From positions 91,489 through 155,488 of the forward strand of contig CAVUYQ010000001.1 in NCBI GenBank assembly GCA_963745765.1: a stretch of 64,000 bases of DNA, read 5' to 3'. The notes under the pieces were generated by a model. That model was given only the letters and a program-made list of their open reading frames with translations, did not search any database and was not told where the DNA came from. This DNA comes from Ww85 sp963745765. GTDB lineage: Bacteria; Desulfobacterota; Desulfobulbia; Desulfobulbales; Desulfocapsaceae. Made by a program: the position numbers and the translations under genes. The first letter of the stretch is position 1; the number at the start of each line of letters is the position of its first letter. Positions 9,801 through 17,871 of the stretch are shown here, piece after piece.

Positions 9801-9898
9801 AGTTCTTCAGCCTGAGCGGATGTCATACCGCCACCGCCGGTAATGAGAAAGAGCGCAATTGCCAGACATCGGCAGAGCGTGGTACATAAAGAAAACAT
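6821..9898 (-). CDS. Exported M1-like metallopeptidase / ChaN-like / PDZ fusion protein
   Basis: A 1025-residue exported protein (signal peptide about 1-30, ending AQA). Residues about 35-440 resemble M1 aminopeptidases: a beta-sandwich start, then GHEILHSWFGNS, with zinc-binding His277 and His281 and catalytic Glu278, followed by WCEG with Glu299 as probable third ligand. A region of about 230 residues without clear homology follows. Residues about 670-895 are a ChaN-like (DUF399) haem-binding domain: 'VLYIGEQHTSRADHL', 'VIGMEMFPRSSQQALD', 'AQALWDESMA', 'VVLAGSQH'. Residues about 925-1015 are a PDZ domain (NPLSDAVSAGLKTGDILVAINGV). The plan suggests an envelope enzyme or chaperone that binds haem or a peptide tail. 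The function is unknown. It is transcribed alone, divergent from the radical SAM gene. Confidence 0.82.
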   Translation of the reverse strand: MFSLCTTLCRCLAIALFLITGGGGMTSAQAEELKPHIDLAISFNLETATLSGTTRVLIPPGTAISFDLSDLRITGILLNQADRENIPLMPAPGTVLAIPAHRSQQTLFISYERKVENTFLNSISDKAIVLTSGWHPVPDQKTTYALKVQLPQGFTAVSESDFFPGRQEKGSVSFAFSQPVYALTFAAAPYEIEERLVRDGLKVYTLFFKEEKELAEGYLDSAADYITRYEKSIGPFPFNHYVIVENTKPTGFGLPTFTLLGRQVIRLPFIRETSLGHEILHSWFGNSVSIAEHSGNWCEGLTTYLADLAYREETGEGAQARKETIQNYLNYVRPSTSPLHDFKSVGHDRIDNRGERAVGYGRSAMLFHELQRLTGNDIFSQSIRRFYREFRGRSASWTDLKDVFAQESKRDLDLFFSQRLDRIELPDLQISGLMTRQTPDKTILSFSLIQAQVEPFELMLDFTVRTISTTLHFTRQIDSSITKIDLALDSYPLELVIDPDYDIMRRLTPEERTPTWSGIIGAEHVTVVLARKEEKEIYQPFLDLAASSSYQVRDAADIGEDRLLAQDIIFLGTSSAQSRALFAEPRHPGTGLTVDVRFNPLDRDRTIALISSSSRSESKAAVYRLSHYGKYSFLHFQAGRIVDKFIAPSMEGIRFVLQEKPEGLAVSNVREFDRLLDQIEKYRVLYIGEQHTSRADHLLQLMLIEALYKRNRGLVIGMEMFPRSSQQALDDYINDPSITETSFLKNSRYYEVWGYDFRLFRPIFAFARKNRIPVIGLNIDRDIVSSLFKKGTTEGLTEEQIMALPRDRDLAMPGYRERLAGTLAVHDGTTRSSGSLAGFIQAQALWDESMAESIYRYLQDNPSAQMVVLAGSQHTRKDSGIPPRVARRMEITQATINNLATTPMDGRVSSTADYFFLLEAEDFPALGKIGIVLQQNAENDAHGMKIIEINPLSDAVSAGLKTGDILVAINGVNIETMEDVRRTMMERSAGETIQVVVRRIDEKGVSHEIPFTIRLFDPNAGKPHP

Positions 9899-10027
9899 TG
9901 ATATTGACTATCTCCATGCATGCGAAACAACAGGTCTTCTGTCATTGTTTTGTAGAATATATATAATCTCCATGCCATGAGATGCACATAAAAAAGAGCG
10001 TTTTATACGTATCATGAGGTTTTTACA

Positions 10028-11716
10028 GTGAAAATAAAAGTTGTCGGAATTAATGCCCGGTTCACCCATTCCTGCCTCGCCCTCTTTTACCTGCGAAGCG
10101 AGCTGGAGAGAATGCTTCCTGAGGTAGAGGTGGAGATTTGTCAATACACCATTAATGATCCATATTATCTGATGCTGCAAAACCTGCTTGCGGACAGGGG
10201 GGAGTATCTCTTTTTTTCGGCACTGATCTGGAACAGCGATCTGATTGAAGCGCTTGTCTGGGACCTGCTCAGCGTCGACGCAGCGTGCCGGATCCTTATC
10301 GGTGGGCCCCAGGCTGAGGTTATTGGAGATCTGTTTTCTGCTCATTGCCAGGTCTCTGTATTTAAAGGCGCCATTGAAGGGGCTCCTCCGGGGTTTTATG
10401 ACGATTTGCAATCGGGGAACCTGCAGAACTGCTATGAAGCATCGTTTTTCAAAGTAAAAAACAGGGAGGTCGGCAATCCATACCGGTCGGAGGATTTTTC
10501 CGGGCCGCTGAAAAATCGTTCCGTCTATTTTGAATCTTCGCGTGGTTGTCCGTTTTCCTGCACCTATTGCCTGTCATCAGCTGAGAATGGGCTCTACCAT
10601 AAAAAACTCGATCAGGTTTTTGGTGAGCTTGATGAAATTCTCGTACATAACCCGAAATCATTACGCTTTGTCGATCGTACCTTCAATGATAATCCGCAGC
10701 GGGCTCTGGCTATCTGGCGATACCTCGTCGCAAAAGAATGTTCCACCCTTTTTCATTTTGAGATTGCCCCGTATCGATTCAACGAGGAGATGTTCAAATT
10801 TCTGGAGAATGTTCGGCCCGGCCGTTTCCAGTTCGAAATCGGTATCCAGTCGACTCATCGCGACACGCTGAAGGCGATAAAACGGTCGATTGATCCCGGA
10901 AGGGCAGGCCGGCTTGTCAACAGGCTCCGCCTGATGGAGAATATTCATCTGCACGCTGATCTTATTCTTGGTTTGCCTTTCGACACGCCGGAGTCTTTCT
11001 GCCAATCGGTAAATGATGTGTTTGTCATGCGTCCTCACTATATTCAGATGGGACTGCTCAAGTTGCTGCCGGATACCATTATCCATGCAAGAGCTGAACG
11101 CTACGGCTATCTGGCCAGCAGCAGACCGCCGTATAGCGTCCTGGCAAGCAGCTGGATGGACGAATCGGCGCTGAGAACGCTGTTCTGGATGGGAGAATGC
11201 CTGGAGCGCTGTTATAATAACCGCTATTTTGTCACCTTATGGAATTACCTGGTTTCCGGTGGAGAGGATATGGCGGCATTCTTCCTGGCCTTGACACGCC
11301 GTTTCCATGCCCAGGGATATTTCGAAAAGGCCACAACCCAGGAAACGCTTGGCAGGCTCCTGCTGGAAGAGATGCAGGGAAGGGATGACTTCGGGCTGGT
11401 AAAGGAGCTTATTTCTTACGACTGGCTTCGTTGCGGGCATAGATTTCTGCCGGATTATCTGAGTGGCCCTGATGGTTTGAATGAATTGAGACAATCTCTC
11501 TATCTCCAGCTCCCTGCCGAAATTAGCGGGTTGTATGATTCAAGGAGCAGAAGCCATTTTATCAAAAAGACGGTCTTTTGCCAATTTTCCGTTCAGGCAC
11601 TTAATCTGACAAACAATGCGGTAGCTGTTGCTGCCGCTGTCGTCAGTTTTCTGCCCGAACAGGATGAGACGGTACATCGATTCAATAAAACGGGTATTGT
11701 TGAAATCAATAATTGA
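10028..11716 (+). CDS. B12-binding domain radical SAM protein (DUF4080 type)
   Basis: A 562-residue cytoplasmic protein. The N-terminal 120 residues have the cobalamin-binding Rossmann-like plan ('GINARFTHSCLALFYLRSE', 'FFSALIWNSDLIEAL', 'ILIGGPQAEV'), although the classical DxHxxG motif is not evident. The radical SAM core follows, with RGCPFSCTYCLSS (Cys174, Cys178, Cys181) for the 4Fe-4S cluster, 'FVDRTFND' and 'GIQSTHRDTL'. The C-terminal 200 residues match the DUF4080 extension. Relatives are widespread in anaerobes and their substrates are largely unknown. A promoter for the downstream serA lies at the very end of this gene. Confidence 0.88.
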   Translation: MKIKVVGINARFTHSCLALFYLRSELERMLPEVEVEICQYTINDPYYLMLQNLLADRGEYLFFSALIWNSDLIEALVWDLLSVDAACRILIGGPQAEVIGDLFSAHCQVSVFKGAIEGAPPGFYDDLQSGNLQNCYEASFFKVKNREVGNPYRSEDFSGPLKNRSVYFESSRGCPFSCTYCLSSAENGLYHKKLDQVFGELDEILVHNPKSLRFVDRTFNDNPQRALAIWRYLVAKECSTLFHFEIAPYRFNEEMFKFLENVRPGRFQFEIGIQSTHRDTLKAIKRSIDPGRAGRLVNRLRLMENIHLHADLILGLPFDTPESFCQSVNDVFVMRPHYIQMGLLKLLPDTIIHARAERYGYLASSRPPYSVLASSWMDESALRTLFWMGECLERCYNNRYFVTLWNYLVSGGEDMAAFFLALTRRFHAQGYFEKATTQETLGRLLLEEMQGRDDFGLVKELISYDWLRCGHRFLPDYLSGPDGLNELRQSLYLQLPAEISGLYDSRSRSHFIKKTVFCQFSVQALNLTNNAVAVAAAVVSFLPEQDETVHRFNKTGIVEINN

Positions 11717-11740
11717 CCTCACGCATAGGTTTCGTATAGT
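11713..11740 (+). promoter_or_regulatory. Predicted sigma-70 promoter of serA
   Basis: TTGACC, a 16-base spacer, then TATAGT. The likely start site near 11747 gives serA a leader of about 140 bases. A weak AAAAAGG...CCTTTTT hairpin (11746-11776) follows at once; it could be the terminator of the upstream radical SAM gene read through this promoter. Confidence 0.5.
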
Positions 11741-11884
11741 GAGGCAAAAAAGGGCAACTTGCGTAATCGCCTTTTTATTCGATCTCTGCGTTATGCTCGA
11801 ACGAATAACCTGATTATTCACGCTACCCATAAGTTTTACGCTTTTAAATCATTCCCCCCACCAACCATTCAAAAGGAGTCAGTC

Positions 11885-13078
11885 GTGGCCGTCTATCGAA
11901 TAAAAACTATAAATACCATTGCCCGTGAAGGACTTGATCTGCTTAATAAACAGTTTAGTGTCTCGGCAGACGAGTCCGATCCGCAAGGCATTCTTGTGCG
12001 AAGTACGCGAGTCAACACAGACGAGTATCCTTCTCTTCTTGCGGTGGCCCGCGCCGGTGCGGGCGTTAACAATATCTCGGTAACAAAAGCTACTGGACAG
12101 GGTATCTGTGTTTTCAATACTCCCGGGGCAAATGCCAACGCCGTTGTTGATCTTGTCTTCCCGATGATAGGGGTCTGGCAGCGGAATATCTATAGGGGTA
12201 TCCGTTTCTGTGAATCTCTGATGCAAATCAGTGGAGAGGAAGTCAGCGGGGAAGTTGAGCGGCGCAAGGCCGCTTTTAGAGGTGTTGAAATTGCCGGAAA
12301 GACACTGACGGTTATCGGGCTCGGTCAGATCGGTGTAAGACTGGCAAACGGCGGCGTTCACCGTTATATGCGGGTCAAGGGATTTGATCCTAAGCCGGCA
12401 CTGGCCAATATCCACATGCTCCTGCCGGAAGTCGAACTTACCCAGTCGCTCGATGATGCAATCTCAGATGCCGATATCGTCAGTCTTCATGTACCGTTAA
12501 TGGAAAAAACGAGAGACCTGGTAAACGCCGAATTTATAGCTCGGATGAAGAAGGGTGCCCTTCTGGTCAACTATGCCCGCGGGCCGATAGTCAACGAGAA
12601 AGACATAATCGCGGCTCTGGACAGTGGACGGTTAAGTGGATATATAGCAGATTTTCCGACTGAAACACTGATAGGGCACGAAAAAATACTGCTCACTCCT
12701 CACCTTGGTGCTTCAACCACGGAATCCGAGGAAAACTGTGCCGTCATGGCGGCGCGGGAAATCTGCAACTATTTGTACTACGGAAATATCACCAATAGTG
12801 TCAACTTTCCCAATATTGAAACAATTCCCTCAGATCAGGTCAGGACACGGTTGATCGTCATTAATCGTGATGTTCCGGGGATGATCGCCTTTATCTCAAA
12901 TGTACTGGGGGCTCACGATATTAACATCGACTCGTTCAAGAACGAGTCAAACGGAACAATCGGCTATAATATTATTGATATGGAAACGGGTGTAGATGAC
13001 AGTATTGTCGATGAAATAAAACATAATGATAACGTGATCAGGACCCGCATTATCCTCTTTGACAAGCAGGAGAGATAA
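11885..13078 (+). CDS. serA: D-3-phosphoglycerate dehydrogenase with ACT domain
   Basis: SerA oxidises 3-phosphoglycerate to 3-phosphohydroxypyruvate with NAD+, the first step of serine synthesis. This is the short (397-residue) form. The opening YRIKTINTIAREGL is followed by 'GILVRSTRV', 'VARAGAGVNNISV', 'VFNTPGANANAV', the nucleotide-binding 'VIGLGQIGVRLA', 'SLHVPLMEKTRDLVN', 'NYARGPIVN' and the catalytic-region 'LTPHLGASTTESEENC' (His with Glu). The last 75 residues are an ACT domain (RDVPGMIAFISNVLGAHDIN), which usually gives feedback control by serine. The GTG at 11885 is chosen because AAAAGGAG sits eight bases upstream and the conserved N-terminus begins there; the open frame continues upstream to 11759 without homology. 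Confidence 0.93.
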   Translation: MAVYRIKTINTIAREGLDLLNKQFSVSADESDPQGILVRSTRVNTDEYPSLLAVARAGAGVNNISVTKATGQGICVFNTPGANANAVVDLVFPMIGVWQRNIYRGIRFCESLMQISGEEVSGEVERRKAAFRGVEIAGKTLTVIGLGQIGVRLANGGVHRYMRVKGFDPKPALANIHMLLPEVELTQSLDDAISDADIVSLHVPLMEKTRDLVNAEFIARMKKGALLVNYARGPIVNEKDIIAALDSGRLSGYIADFPTETLIGHEKILLTPHLGASTTESEENCAVMAAREICNYLYYGNITNSVNFPNIETIPSDQVRTRLIVINRDVPGMIAFISNVLGAHDINIDSFKNESNGTIGYNIIDMETGVDDSIVDEIKHNDNVIRTRIILFDKQER

Positions 13079-13282
13079 GCTGGTATTAATATTCTTACCC
13101 AGGTGGTAAAATTTATTATATAGTATAAGTCCTCGATTTATCGCATGTTAGTGCCTCTTTGCAATACAGGCGTGGTGTTAGTAAAAAAAATTGTACTAAT
13201 TATTCCAAATATTTATCACCTTTTTCTCGGCTATGAGATGTAACTACATGTATTTGTATGATTATTTATTTTATTCCAGATA

Positions 13283-13298
13283 TGGCACGAGAAATGCA
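13283..13298 (+). promoter_or_regulatory. Candidate sigma-54 promoter
   Basis: TGGCACGAGAAATGCA fits TGGCAC-N5-TTGC with one mismatch and the correct GG-to-GC spacing of 12. It lies in an AT-rich 333-base gap between serA and the DUF362 gene. Transcription would start near 13310, just before the hairpin at 13339. Confidence 0.45.
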
Positions 13299-13338
13299 TA
13301 ATTTATATTGCTTTAATCTTTTCTCTCCTTTCTCCTGG

Positions 13339-13373
13339 AAAAGCCGGATTCCACCTGCTGGAAACCGGCTTTT
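13339..13373 (+). terminator. Strong hairpin, terminator-like
   Basis: AAAAGCCGG-A-TTCCA, loop CCTGC, TGGAA-A-CCGGCTTTT pairs almost completely (one A/A mismatch) and is followed by CTTCATCT. It could end transcripts from serA or from the candidate sigma-54 promoter 40 bases upstream, or attenuate the DUF362 gene 38 bases downstream. Confidence 0.6.
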
Positions 13374-13411
13374 CTTCATCTAACCGTGCTTCTTTTTCCA
13401 TTGGATAGCGA

Positions 13412-14344
13412 ATGACAGATAAGATAGAGATCTTTCTTTCCAGCTGTAAGGTCTATAGGAAACGGGATTTAAAAGAGCATTTCGAACATTTTTTGGCTGT
13501 ATGCGGGTTTCCTCGAGCCATCAGGGGTGCTTCCGTCTTGCTGAAACCAAATCTTATCAGCGGGCGAGGAACAGCTCTTAGTTGTACCAATGGGATTTTT
13601 CTTGCCGCCGTTGCGGAATGGCTCATCGATCGCGGGGCACGTGTACGTATCGGTGATTCACCAGCCTTTGGCACTGCCCGGCAGGTATTGACCCGGCAGG
13701 GCATCATGCCGCTGCTTGAGCATGTGGATGTTCCTCTCGTAGAATTCAAGACACCAAAAATGCACAATCTTTCGCACGGAGTCACGGTCGGTATAGCCGA
13801 GGAAGCACTAGATTGTGACCTCTTCATCAACCTGCCGAGGATAAAGGCACATAGTCAGATGTATATGACTGTGGCGGTGAAAAATAATTTTGGCATCGTC
13901 GTTGGCATGAGAAAAGCGATGGCCCATATGAAAAACGGCTCATCCCATACAAAATTTGCTGATCTGATGCTTGACCTGGTAGAGCTGTTACCGCCTCATG
14001 TAACAATGTGCGACGGTATTGAAGTTATGCATCGGCAGGGGCCGGTAAATGGAGACCTGCTGGCCCTTGGCTGTATAGCCGGCAGCAGGGACCCTGTGGC
14101 GCTGGATACCGCTCTTCTTTCCGCACTCGAACTTGATCATCAGCGTTGTCCGATATGGCGGGCGGCTCACCGTCGCCTGCTGGCCGGCAGTGCAGCTGAA
14201 AATCTGCTCTATCCGGTCCTCTCCCCGGAAGCATTTCACGGTTCCGGTTTTATAGCGCCGATTGATTTGCAGCCGGTCGTCTTCAATCCTTTTCGTTTTT
14301 TGCTCAGTTCAGCGAGAAGGACAATAGCTGCATTTCGGGTTTGA
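13412..14344 (+). CDS. DUF362 domain protein
   Basis: A 310-residue protein of the DUF362 family. Visible family blocks are 'VLLKPNLISG', 'RIGDSPAFGT', 'CDLFINLPRIKAHSQMYMTVAVKNNFGIVVG', 'HTKFADLMLDL', 'VTMCDGIEVMHRQGP' and 'SRDPVALDTALLSAL'. Family members often carry a C-terminal ferredoxin domain; here there is none and the protein ends in a basic tail. DUF362 proteins are typical of anaerobes and are suspected of roles with iron-sulfur proteins, but their reaction is unknown. It follows the candidate sigma-54 promoter and hairpin in the gap after serA. Confidence 0.85.
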   Translation: MTDKIEIFLSSCKVYRKRDLKEHFEHFLAVCGFPRAIRGASVLLKPNLISGRGTALSCTNGIFLAAVAEWLIDRGARVRIGDSPAFGTARQVLTRQGIMPLLEHVDVPLVEFKTPKMHNLSHGVTVGIAEEALDCDLFINLPRIKAHSQMYMTVAVKNNFGIVVGMRKAMAHMKNGSSHTKFADLMLDLVELLPPHVTMCDGIEVMHRQGPVNGDLLALGCIAGSRDPVALDTALLSALELDHQRCPIWRAAHRRLLAGSAAENLLYPVLSPEAFHGSGFIAPIDLQPVVFNPFRFLLSSARRTIAAFRV

Positions 14345-14512
14345 TATCATTTCTGATTTTGACTTCACTACACCTTGAAGCACATCAATATGATACTATA
14401 GTGCTTGCATCTTTGCCCGTTAGCGTAAAGTAATGTCAGTGAACAAAGGGCCACCTGAGGTGTTAAAAGAGATTGCTGCAGCTTGGTTATTTTCCAGGAA
14501 GGGGGAAAGAAG

Positions 14513-15265
14513 ATGTTCAATATGAGAGGAAGGGTCGCACTGATTACCGGAGGTTCTCGCGGCATAGGGCGGGCTATTGCAATCCGGCTTGCAGAGCATG
14601 GCATGGATATTGTGGTAAACTATGTCCGGCATCGTCAGGACGCTCAGGACACTGCCGCAGAGGTCGAGAAATACGGGCAGCAGTGTCTGATTATCAAGGC
14701 GAATGTCGCCAAAGTGGGTGATGTGAAAGCGATGTTCGGTGTTATTGCTGAAGAATTCGGCGGCGTAGATGTGCTGGTCAGTAATGCGGCATCAGGTGTT
14801 CTGAAGCCGGTGCTGGAACTCACCGAGCGGCATTGGAACTGGGCCATGGATATCAACGCACGGGCTCTTCTGAGCCTGGTGCAGGAAGGTCTTCCCCTGA
14901 TGAAGAAAAACGCCCGGGTTATCGCGGTATCGAGCCTGGGGTCAATCCGGGCTATCCGGAATTATACCACGGTTGGGGCCTCGAAGGCTGCCCTTGAATC
15001 ACTGGTGCGACACCTGGCCGTCGAACTTGGCCCCCGCGGCATCCGGGTAAATACCGTGAGCGCCGGTGCGGTTGATACTGATGCCCTGAAGAAATTTCCC
15101 AATCGTGACGAGATACTTGAAAATGCCCTGAGCCGAACTCCGCTTGGCAGATTGACGACGCCTGATGATGTGGCCGATGTCACCCTTTTTCTCTGCAGTA
15201 ACCTGGCAGATATGATCCAGGGCCAGGTGGTCACCGTCGATGGCGGCTATGCTATCATGGGCTAA
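14513..15265 (+). CDS. fabL: Enoyl-[acyl-carrier-protein] reductase, FabL type
   Basis: A 250-residue short-chain dehydrogenase. Cofactor binding is TGGSRGIG (12-19). The active-site run is NYTTVGASKAALESL, where Tyr and Lys are separated by six residues as in enoyl-ACP reductases, not three as in ordinary SDRs. 'SSLGSIR' before it and 'VNTVSAGAVDTDALKKFPNR' after it match Bacillus FabL closely. The enzyme would reduce trans-2-enoyl-ACP with NADPH in the last step of each fatty-acid elongation cycle. The ATG at 14513, after AGGAAGGGGG, is preferred to the TTG at 14483. There are no other fatty-acid genes nearby. Confidence 0.85.
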   Translation: MFNMRGRVALITGGSRGIGRAIAIRLAEHGMDIVVNYVRHRQDAQDTAAEVEKYGQQCLIIKANVAKVGDVKAMFGVIAEEFGGVDVLVSNAASGVLKPVLELTERHWNWAMDINARALLSLVQEGLPLMKKNARVIAVSSLGSIRAIRNYTTVGASKAALESLVRHLAVELGPRGIRVNTVSAGAVDTDALKKFPNRDEILENALSRTPLGRLTTPDDVADVTLFLCSNLADMIQGQVVTVDGGYAIMG

Positions 15266-15390
15266 CCCGGCCTGGTGAATCACAAGTCTCCTTGACGAGC
15301 AGCTGTCTCAATGCTTCAACGTGTTGCCTCCGCCTCCGTTCACTCCTGCGATATCGCTCCGCATTGCCGCTTCGCATTGCTGCAGTAGTG

Positions 15391-17037
15391 TTATTTTGGC
15401 TGCAATGCAGTAATGCCCCGTCGGCTGATCAGATAGATGATGAGAAACGACAGCAGGACAACGGAGATTACCCAGATGACAATGATAATTGCATCAAACA
15501 GCGGCAATCCGGAGGATCGAAGAGAACTACGTACCATTCGATAGGCGGGACGATAGCCGACCAGAAGAACTGCCAGTATATAGCTGAAGGCCAGGAAAAA
15601 GTAGAATACGGCGCCCGGCCCCATAGCCGCGGCCCGGTTTTCCGCATTATAGTCCGCAAATATGGCACCGAAACCGAGCGCCATGGCGACAACGGTCATA
15701 CAGATGACAAGGGCGCTGAAGATGGAAATCCACCACATCGGTCCGCTGATCATCAACAGGTGATTGGAGACTATGATGAGGGTAAGTGTCAGCAGTTCAA
15801 AGGGAAGAAGGTAAAAGAGATATTTGTAAAGAAAAAAACGGGTCAGACTTAACGGGGAGCTTTTGATAAGGTAAAAAGCTCCGCCCTCGGCACCGATCGA
15901 AGGATAGACGAATCGTGCGGCAAGCGATGCGGCCAGAAAACCGGTGAGTCCGATATTAGCAAAAGAAATCAGGTTGGCGACATAGACGGTTCCAAAGGTT
16001 CGTTCAAGAGGCAGGACTTTGAAATTATATAGATAAACAACGACAAGCGCACCAATCATAAAAAATTGCGACCATTCCTTTGAATCTCTTAAAAAGGAGA
16101 TGGCCTCCTTCCGGAATATCCATGACCAGGAGCCGCCTCTGGTCGATGGCGGTTTGAAATTCCGGTTGCCGCCGAAGGATTCCTGGGATTTTGAAAATCC
16201 GGCTATGAAGAACTTTTCCATCAGTATCTCCCCGGCAAAAACCAGGACAACCGGTGTCATGATCAGCAAGCCGAGCAGGAGCCAGTCAATCTGTCGATCG
16301 AGCAGATAGGTGGTCAGCAGATTCGCCGCCCAGCCGGCGGGCAGCCAGGGGCCGGCAGGATTTGATACCGCGGATAAATATTCAATAAACTGACCGTATT
16401 TTTCGGGGTTCACCAGGTCTTCAGGGCGGATAAGTCGAAAGACAATATAGAGGAATATGCCGAAGCAGAGGGTCAGATAGAAAATAATATCCTTGGTACG
16501 CCGGGCCGGGAAAAGATAGATGAGCAGGATGACGACAAGAAGAGCTGCCGCGCAGGCGGTAAAGGCGGTTGCGGGAATTGTCGCCAGTAAGAGTGGCCAG
16601 TAGATCGGGCCGGCTTGAAAAACAGTTCCGAAGGCAGCAAATATCGGCAGTGAGAAGATGAGAATCATCCATGAAGTATTCAGAAACGTTGTTACCAGCC
16701 GCATGTGAAACAGTTCCTGCAATCCGACGGGTGAGGATACGATTACTTCATTATCCTTAGACAGATAAAGGGTCGAAACACCTGCTATCATGGTTGAAAA
16801 AACGAGCATGGCAAATATCATTATCCAGGCCATCTGGAAAATTTTCATGCTCAGGATAATGCCGAGTTCATTCTGGCTCTGGAAATAGGCCACCGACTTC
16901 CAGGTAATCAGGTAAAGGGCCATGCAGATTGCCAGACCGAGCATACCGATCAGCACACTCCTGACCTTCAGTCTGCCTTGTTCGAGCAGTCTGTTTTTGC
17001 TGATCACGAGGAAGGGGGAAAAGAGACGAAAAGACAT
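15391..17037 (-). CDS. ABC transporter permease (exporter type)
   Basis: A 548-residue polytopic membrane protein with about twelve hydrophobic segments. The first lies near residues 27-48 and the last at 515-538. The sequence KDNEVIVSSPV after the second helix and the split into two six-helix halves suit the large permeases of ABC-2-like exporters. It follows its ATPase by 9 bases and ends the three-gene unit. The substrate is unknown. The C-terminal end converges with fabL across 125 bases in which I see nothing. Confidence 0.7.
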   Translation of the reverse strand: MSFRLFSPFLVISKNRLLEQGRLKVRSVLIGMLGLAICMALYLITWKSVAYFQSQNELGIILSMKIFQMAWIMIFAMLVFSTMIAGVSTLYLSKDNEVIVSSPVGLQELFHMRLVTTFLNTSWMILIFSLPIFAAFGTVFQAGPIYWPLLLATIPATAFTACAAALLVVILLIYLFPARRTKDIIFYLTLCFGIFLYIVFRLIRPEDLVNPEKYGQFIEYLSAVSNPAGPWLPAGWAANLLTTYLLDRQIDWLLLGLLIMTPVVLVFAGEILMEKFFIAGFSKSQESFGGNRNFKPPSTRGGSWSWIFRKEAISFLRDSKEWSQFFMIGALVVVYLYNFKVLPLERTFGTVYVANLISFANIGLTGFLAASLAARFVYPSIGAEGGAFYLIKSSPLSLTRFFLYKYLFYLLPFELLTLTLIIVSNHLLMISGPMWWISIFSALVICMTVVAMALGFGAIFADYNAENRAAAMGPGAVFYFFLAFSYILAVLLVGYRPAYRMVRSSLRSSGLPLFDAIIIVIWVISVVLLSFLIIYLISRRGITALQPK

Positions 17038-17046
17038 GGCCCGGCC

Positions 17047-17847
17047 TCAGGATGGAGTCTCGGAGGTGTTCCGCAAGGCGGCGATCACTTCTTTTAACTC
17101 AAAGGCACCGGTCAACTGCAGAAAGAGGTCCTCGAGATTGTCAAACTCGTCTCCTGACTGAGCTTTCAGCGATTCGACCGTGCCGGTTGCAATGATGCCG
17201 CCGTTGGTAATAATACTGATACGATCACATAATTCTTCGGCTATCTCCATGGAGTGGGTGGAGAGAAAAATGGTCGTTCCCTCCGCCGCTTTTTTCTTGA
17301 ATAATTCTTTTACAATACGTGCACTTTTCGGATCAAGGCCGACCATCGGTTCATCAACGACGATCAGTGGACGGTCAAGCATGAATATTGAACTCATAAT
17401 CAGTTTCTGCTTCATCCCGTGCGAGTAGCTTTCAATAAGATTGTTCCGCCATTCATGGATATCAAAAAGATGAAGGTATTCTTCAGCCTGTCCCAGAGCG
17501 CCTCTGACGTTCGCCCTTCTCCGGTCGGGGTAGAGGCTGTCGATAAAACCGAGATATTCAGCACCCGTCAGTTTCTCATAGAGATAGGGCCGATCGGGAA
17601 TATAACCGGTCAGTTCGCGGCAGGTTCCGGCCGAGCTGACCATGGAGTAGCCGCATACAGACAGCGAACCGGAACTTGGCAGAAGCAGGCCGGCAATCAT
17701 TTTTATTGTCGTGGTTTTTCCCGCACCGTTTGGTCCGAGAAAGCCGAATATCTCGCCTTTGTCCAGTTTCAGGCTGAGCCGGTCAACCGCGGTCAAGCGA
17801 TCAAATTTTTTGCTGAGCTGCTCAAGTTCAAGTATAGGATGGTCCAT
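17047..17847 (-). CDS. ABC transporter ATP-binding protein
   Basis: A 266-residue ABC ATPase with Walker A GPNGAGKTT (about 38-46), the Q-loop region, the signature-region variant SYSHGMKQKL (serine-histidine-glycine in place of the usual SGGQ), Walker B LIVVDEPMVGLD and the H-loop FLSTHSMEIAEELCD. It is of the DrrA/CcmA-like exporter class that pairs with a separate permease, here the next gene, to which it is almost joined. The gene upstream is a transglutaminase-like protein 24 bases away, so the three are probably one operon. Confidence 0.88.
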   Translation of the reverse strand: MDHPILELEQLSKKFDRLTAVDRLSLKLDKGEIFGFLGPNGAGKTTTIKMIAGLLLPSSGSLSVCGYSMVSSAGTCRELTGYIPDRPYLYEKLTGAEYLGFIDSLYPDRRRANVRGALGQAEEYLHLFDIHEWRNNLIESYSHGMKQKLIMSSIFMLDRPLIVVDEPMVGLDPKSARIVKELFKKKAAEGTTIFLSTHSMEIAEELCDRISIITNGGIIATGTVESLKAQSGDEFDNLEDLFLQLTGAFELKEVIAALRNTSETPS

Positions 17848-17871
17848 GGGGCATCTGTCTCATAAAGATAA

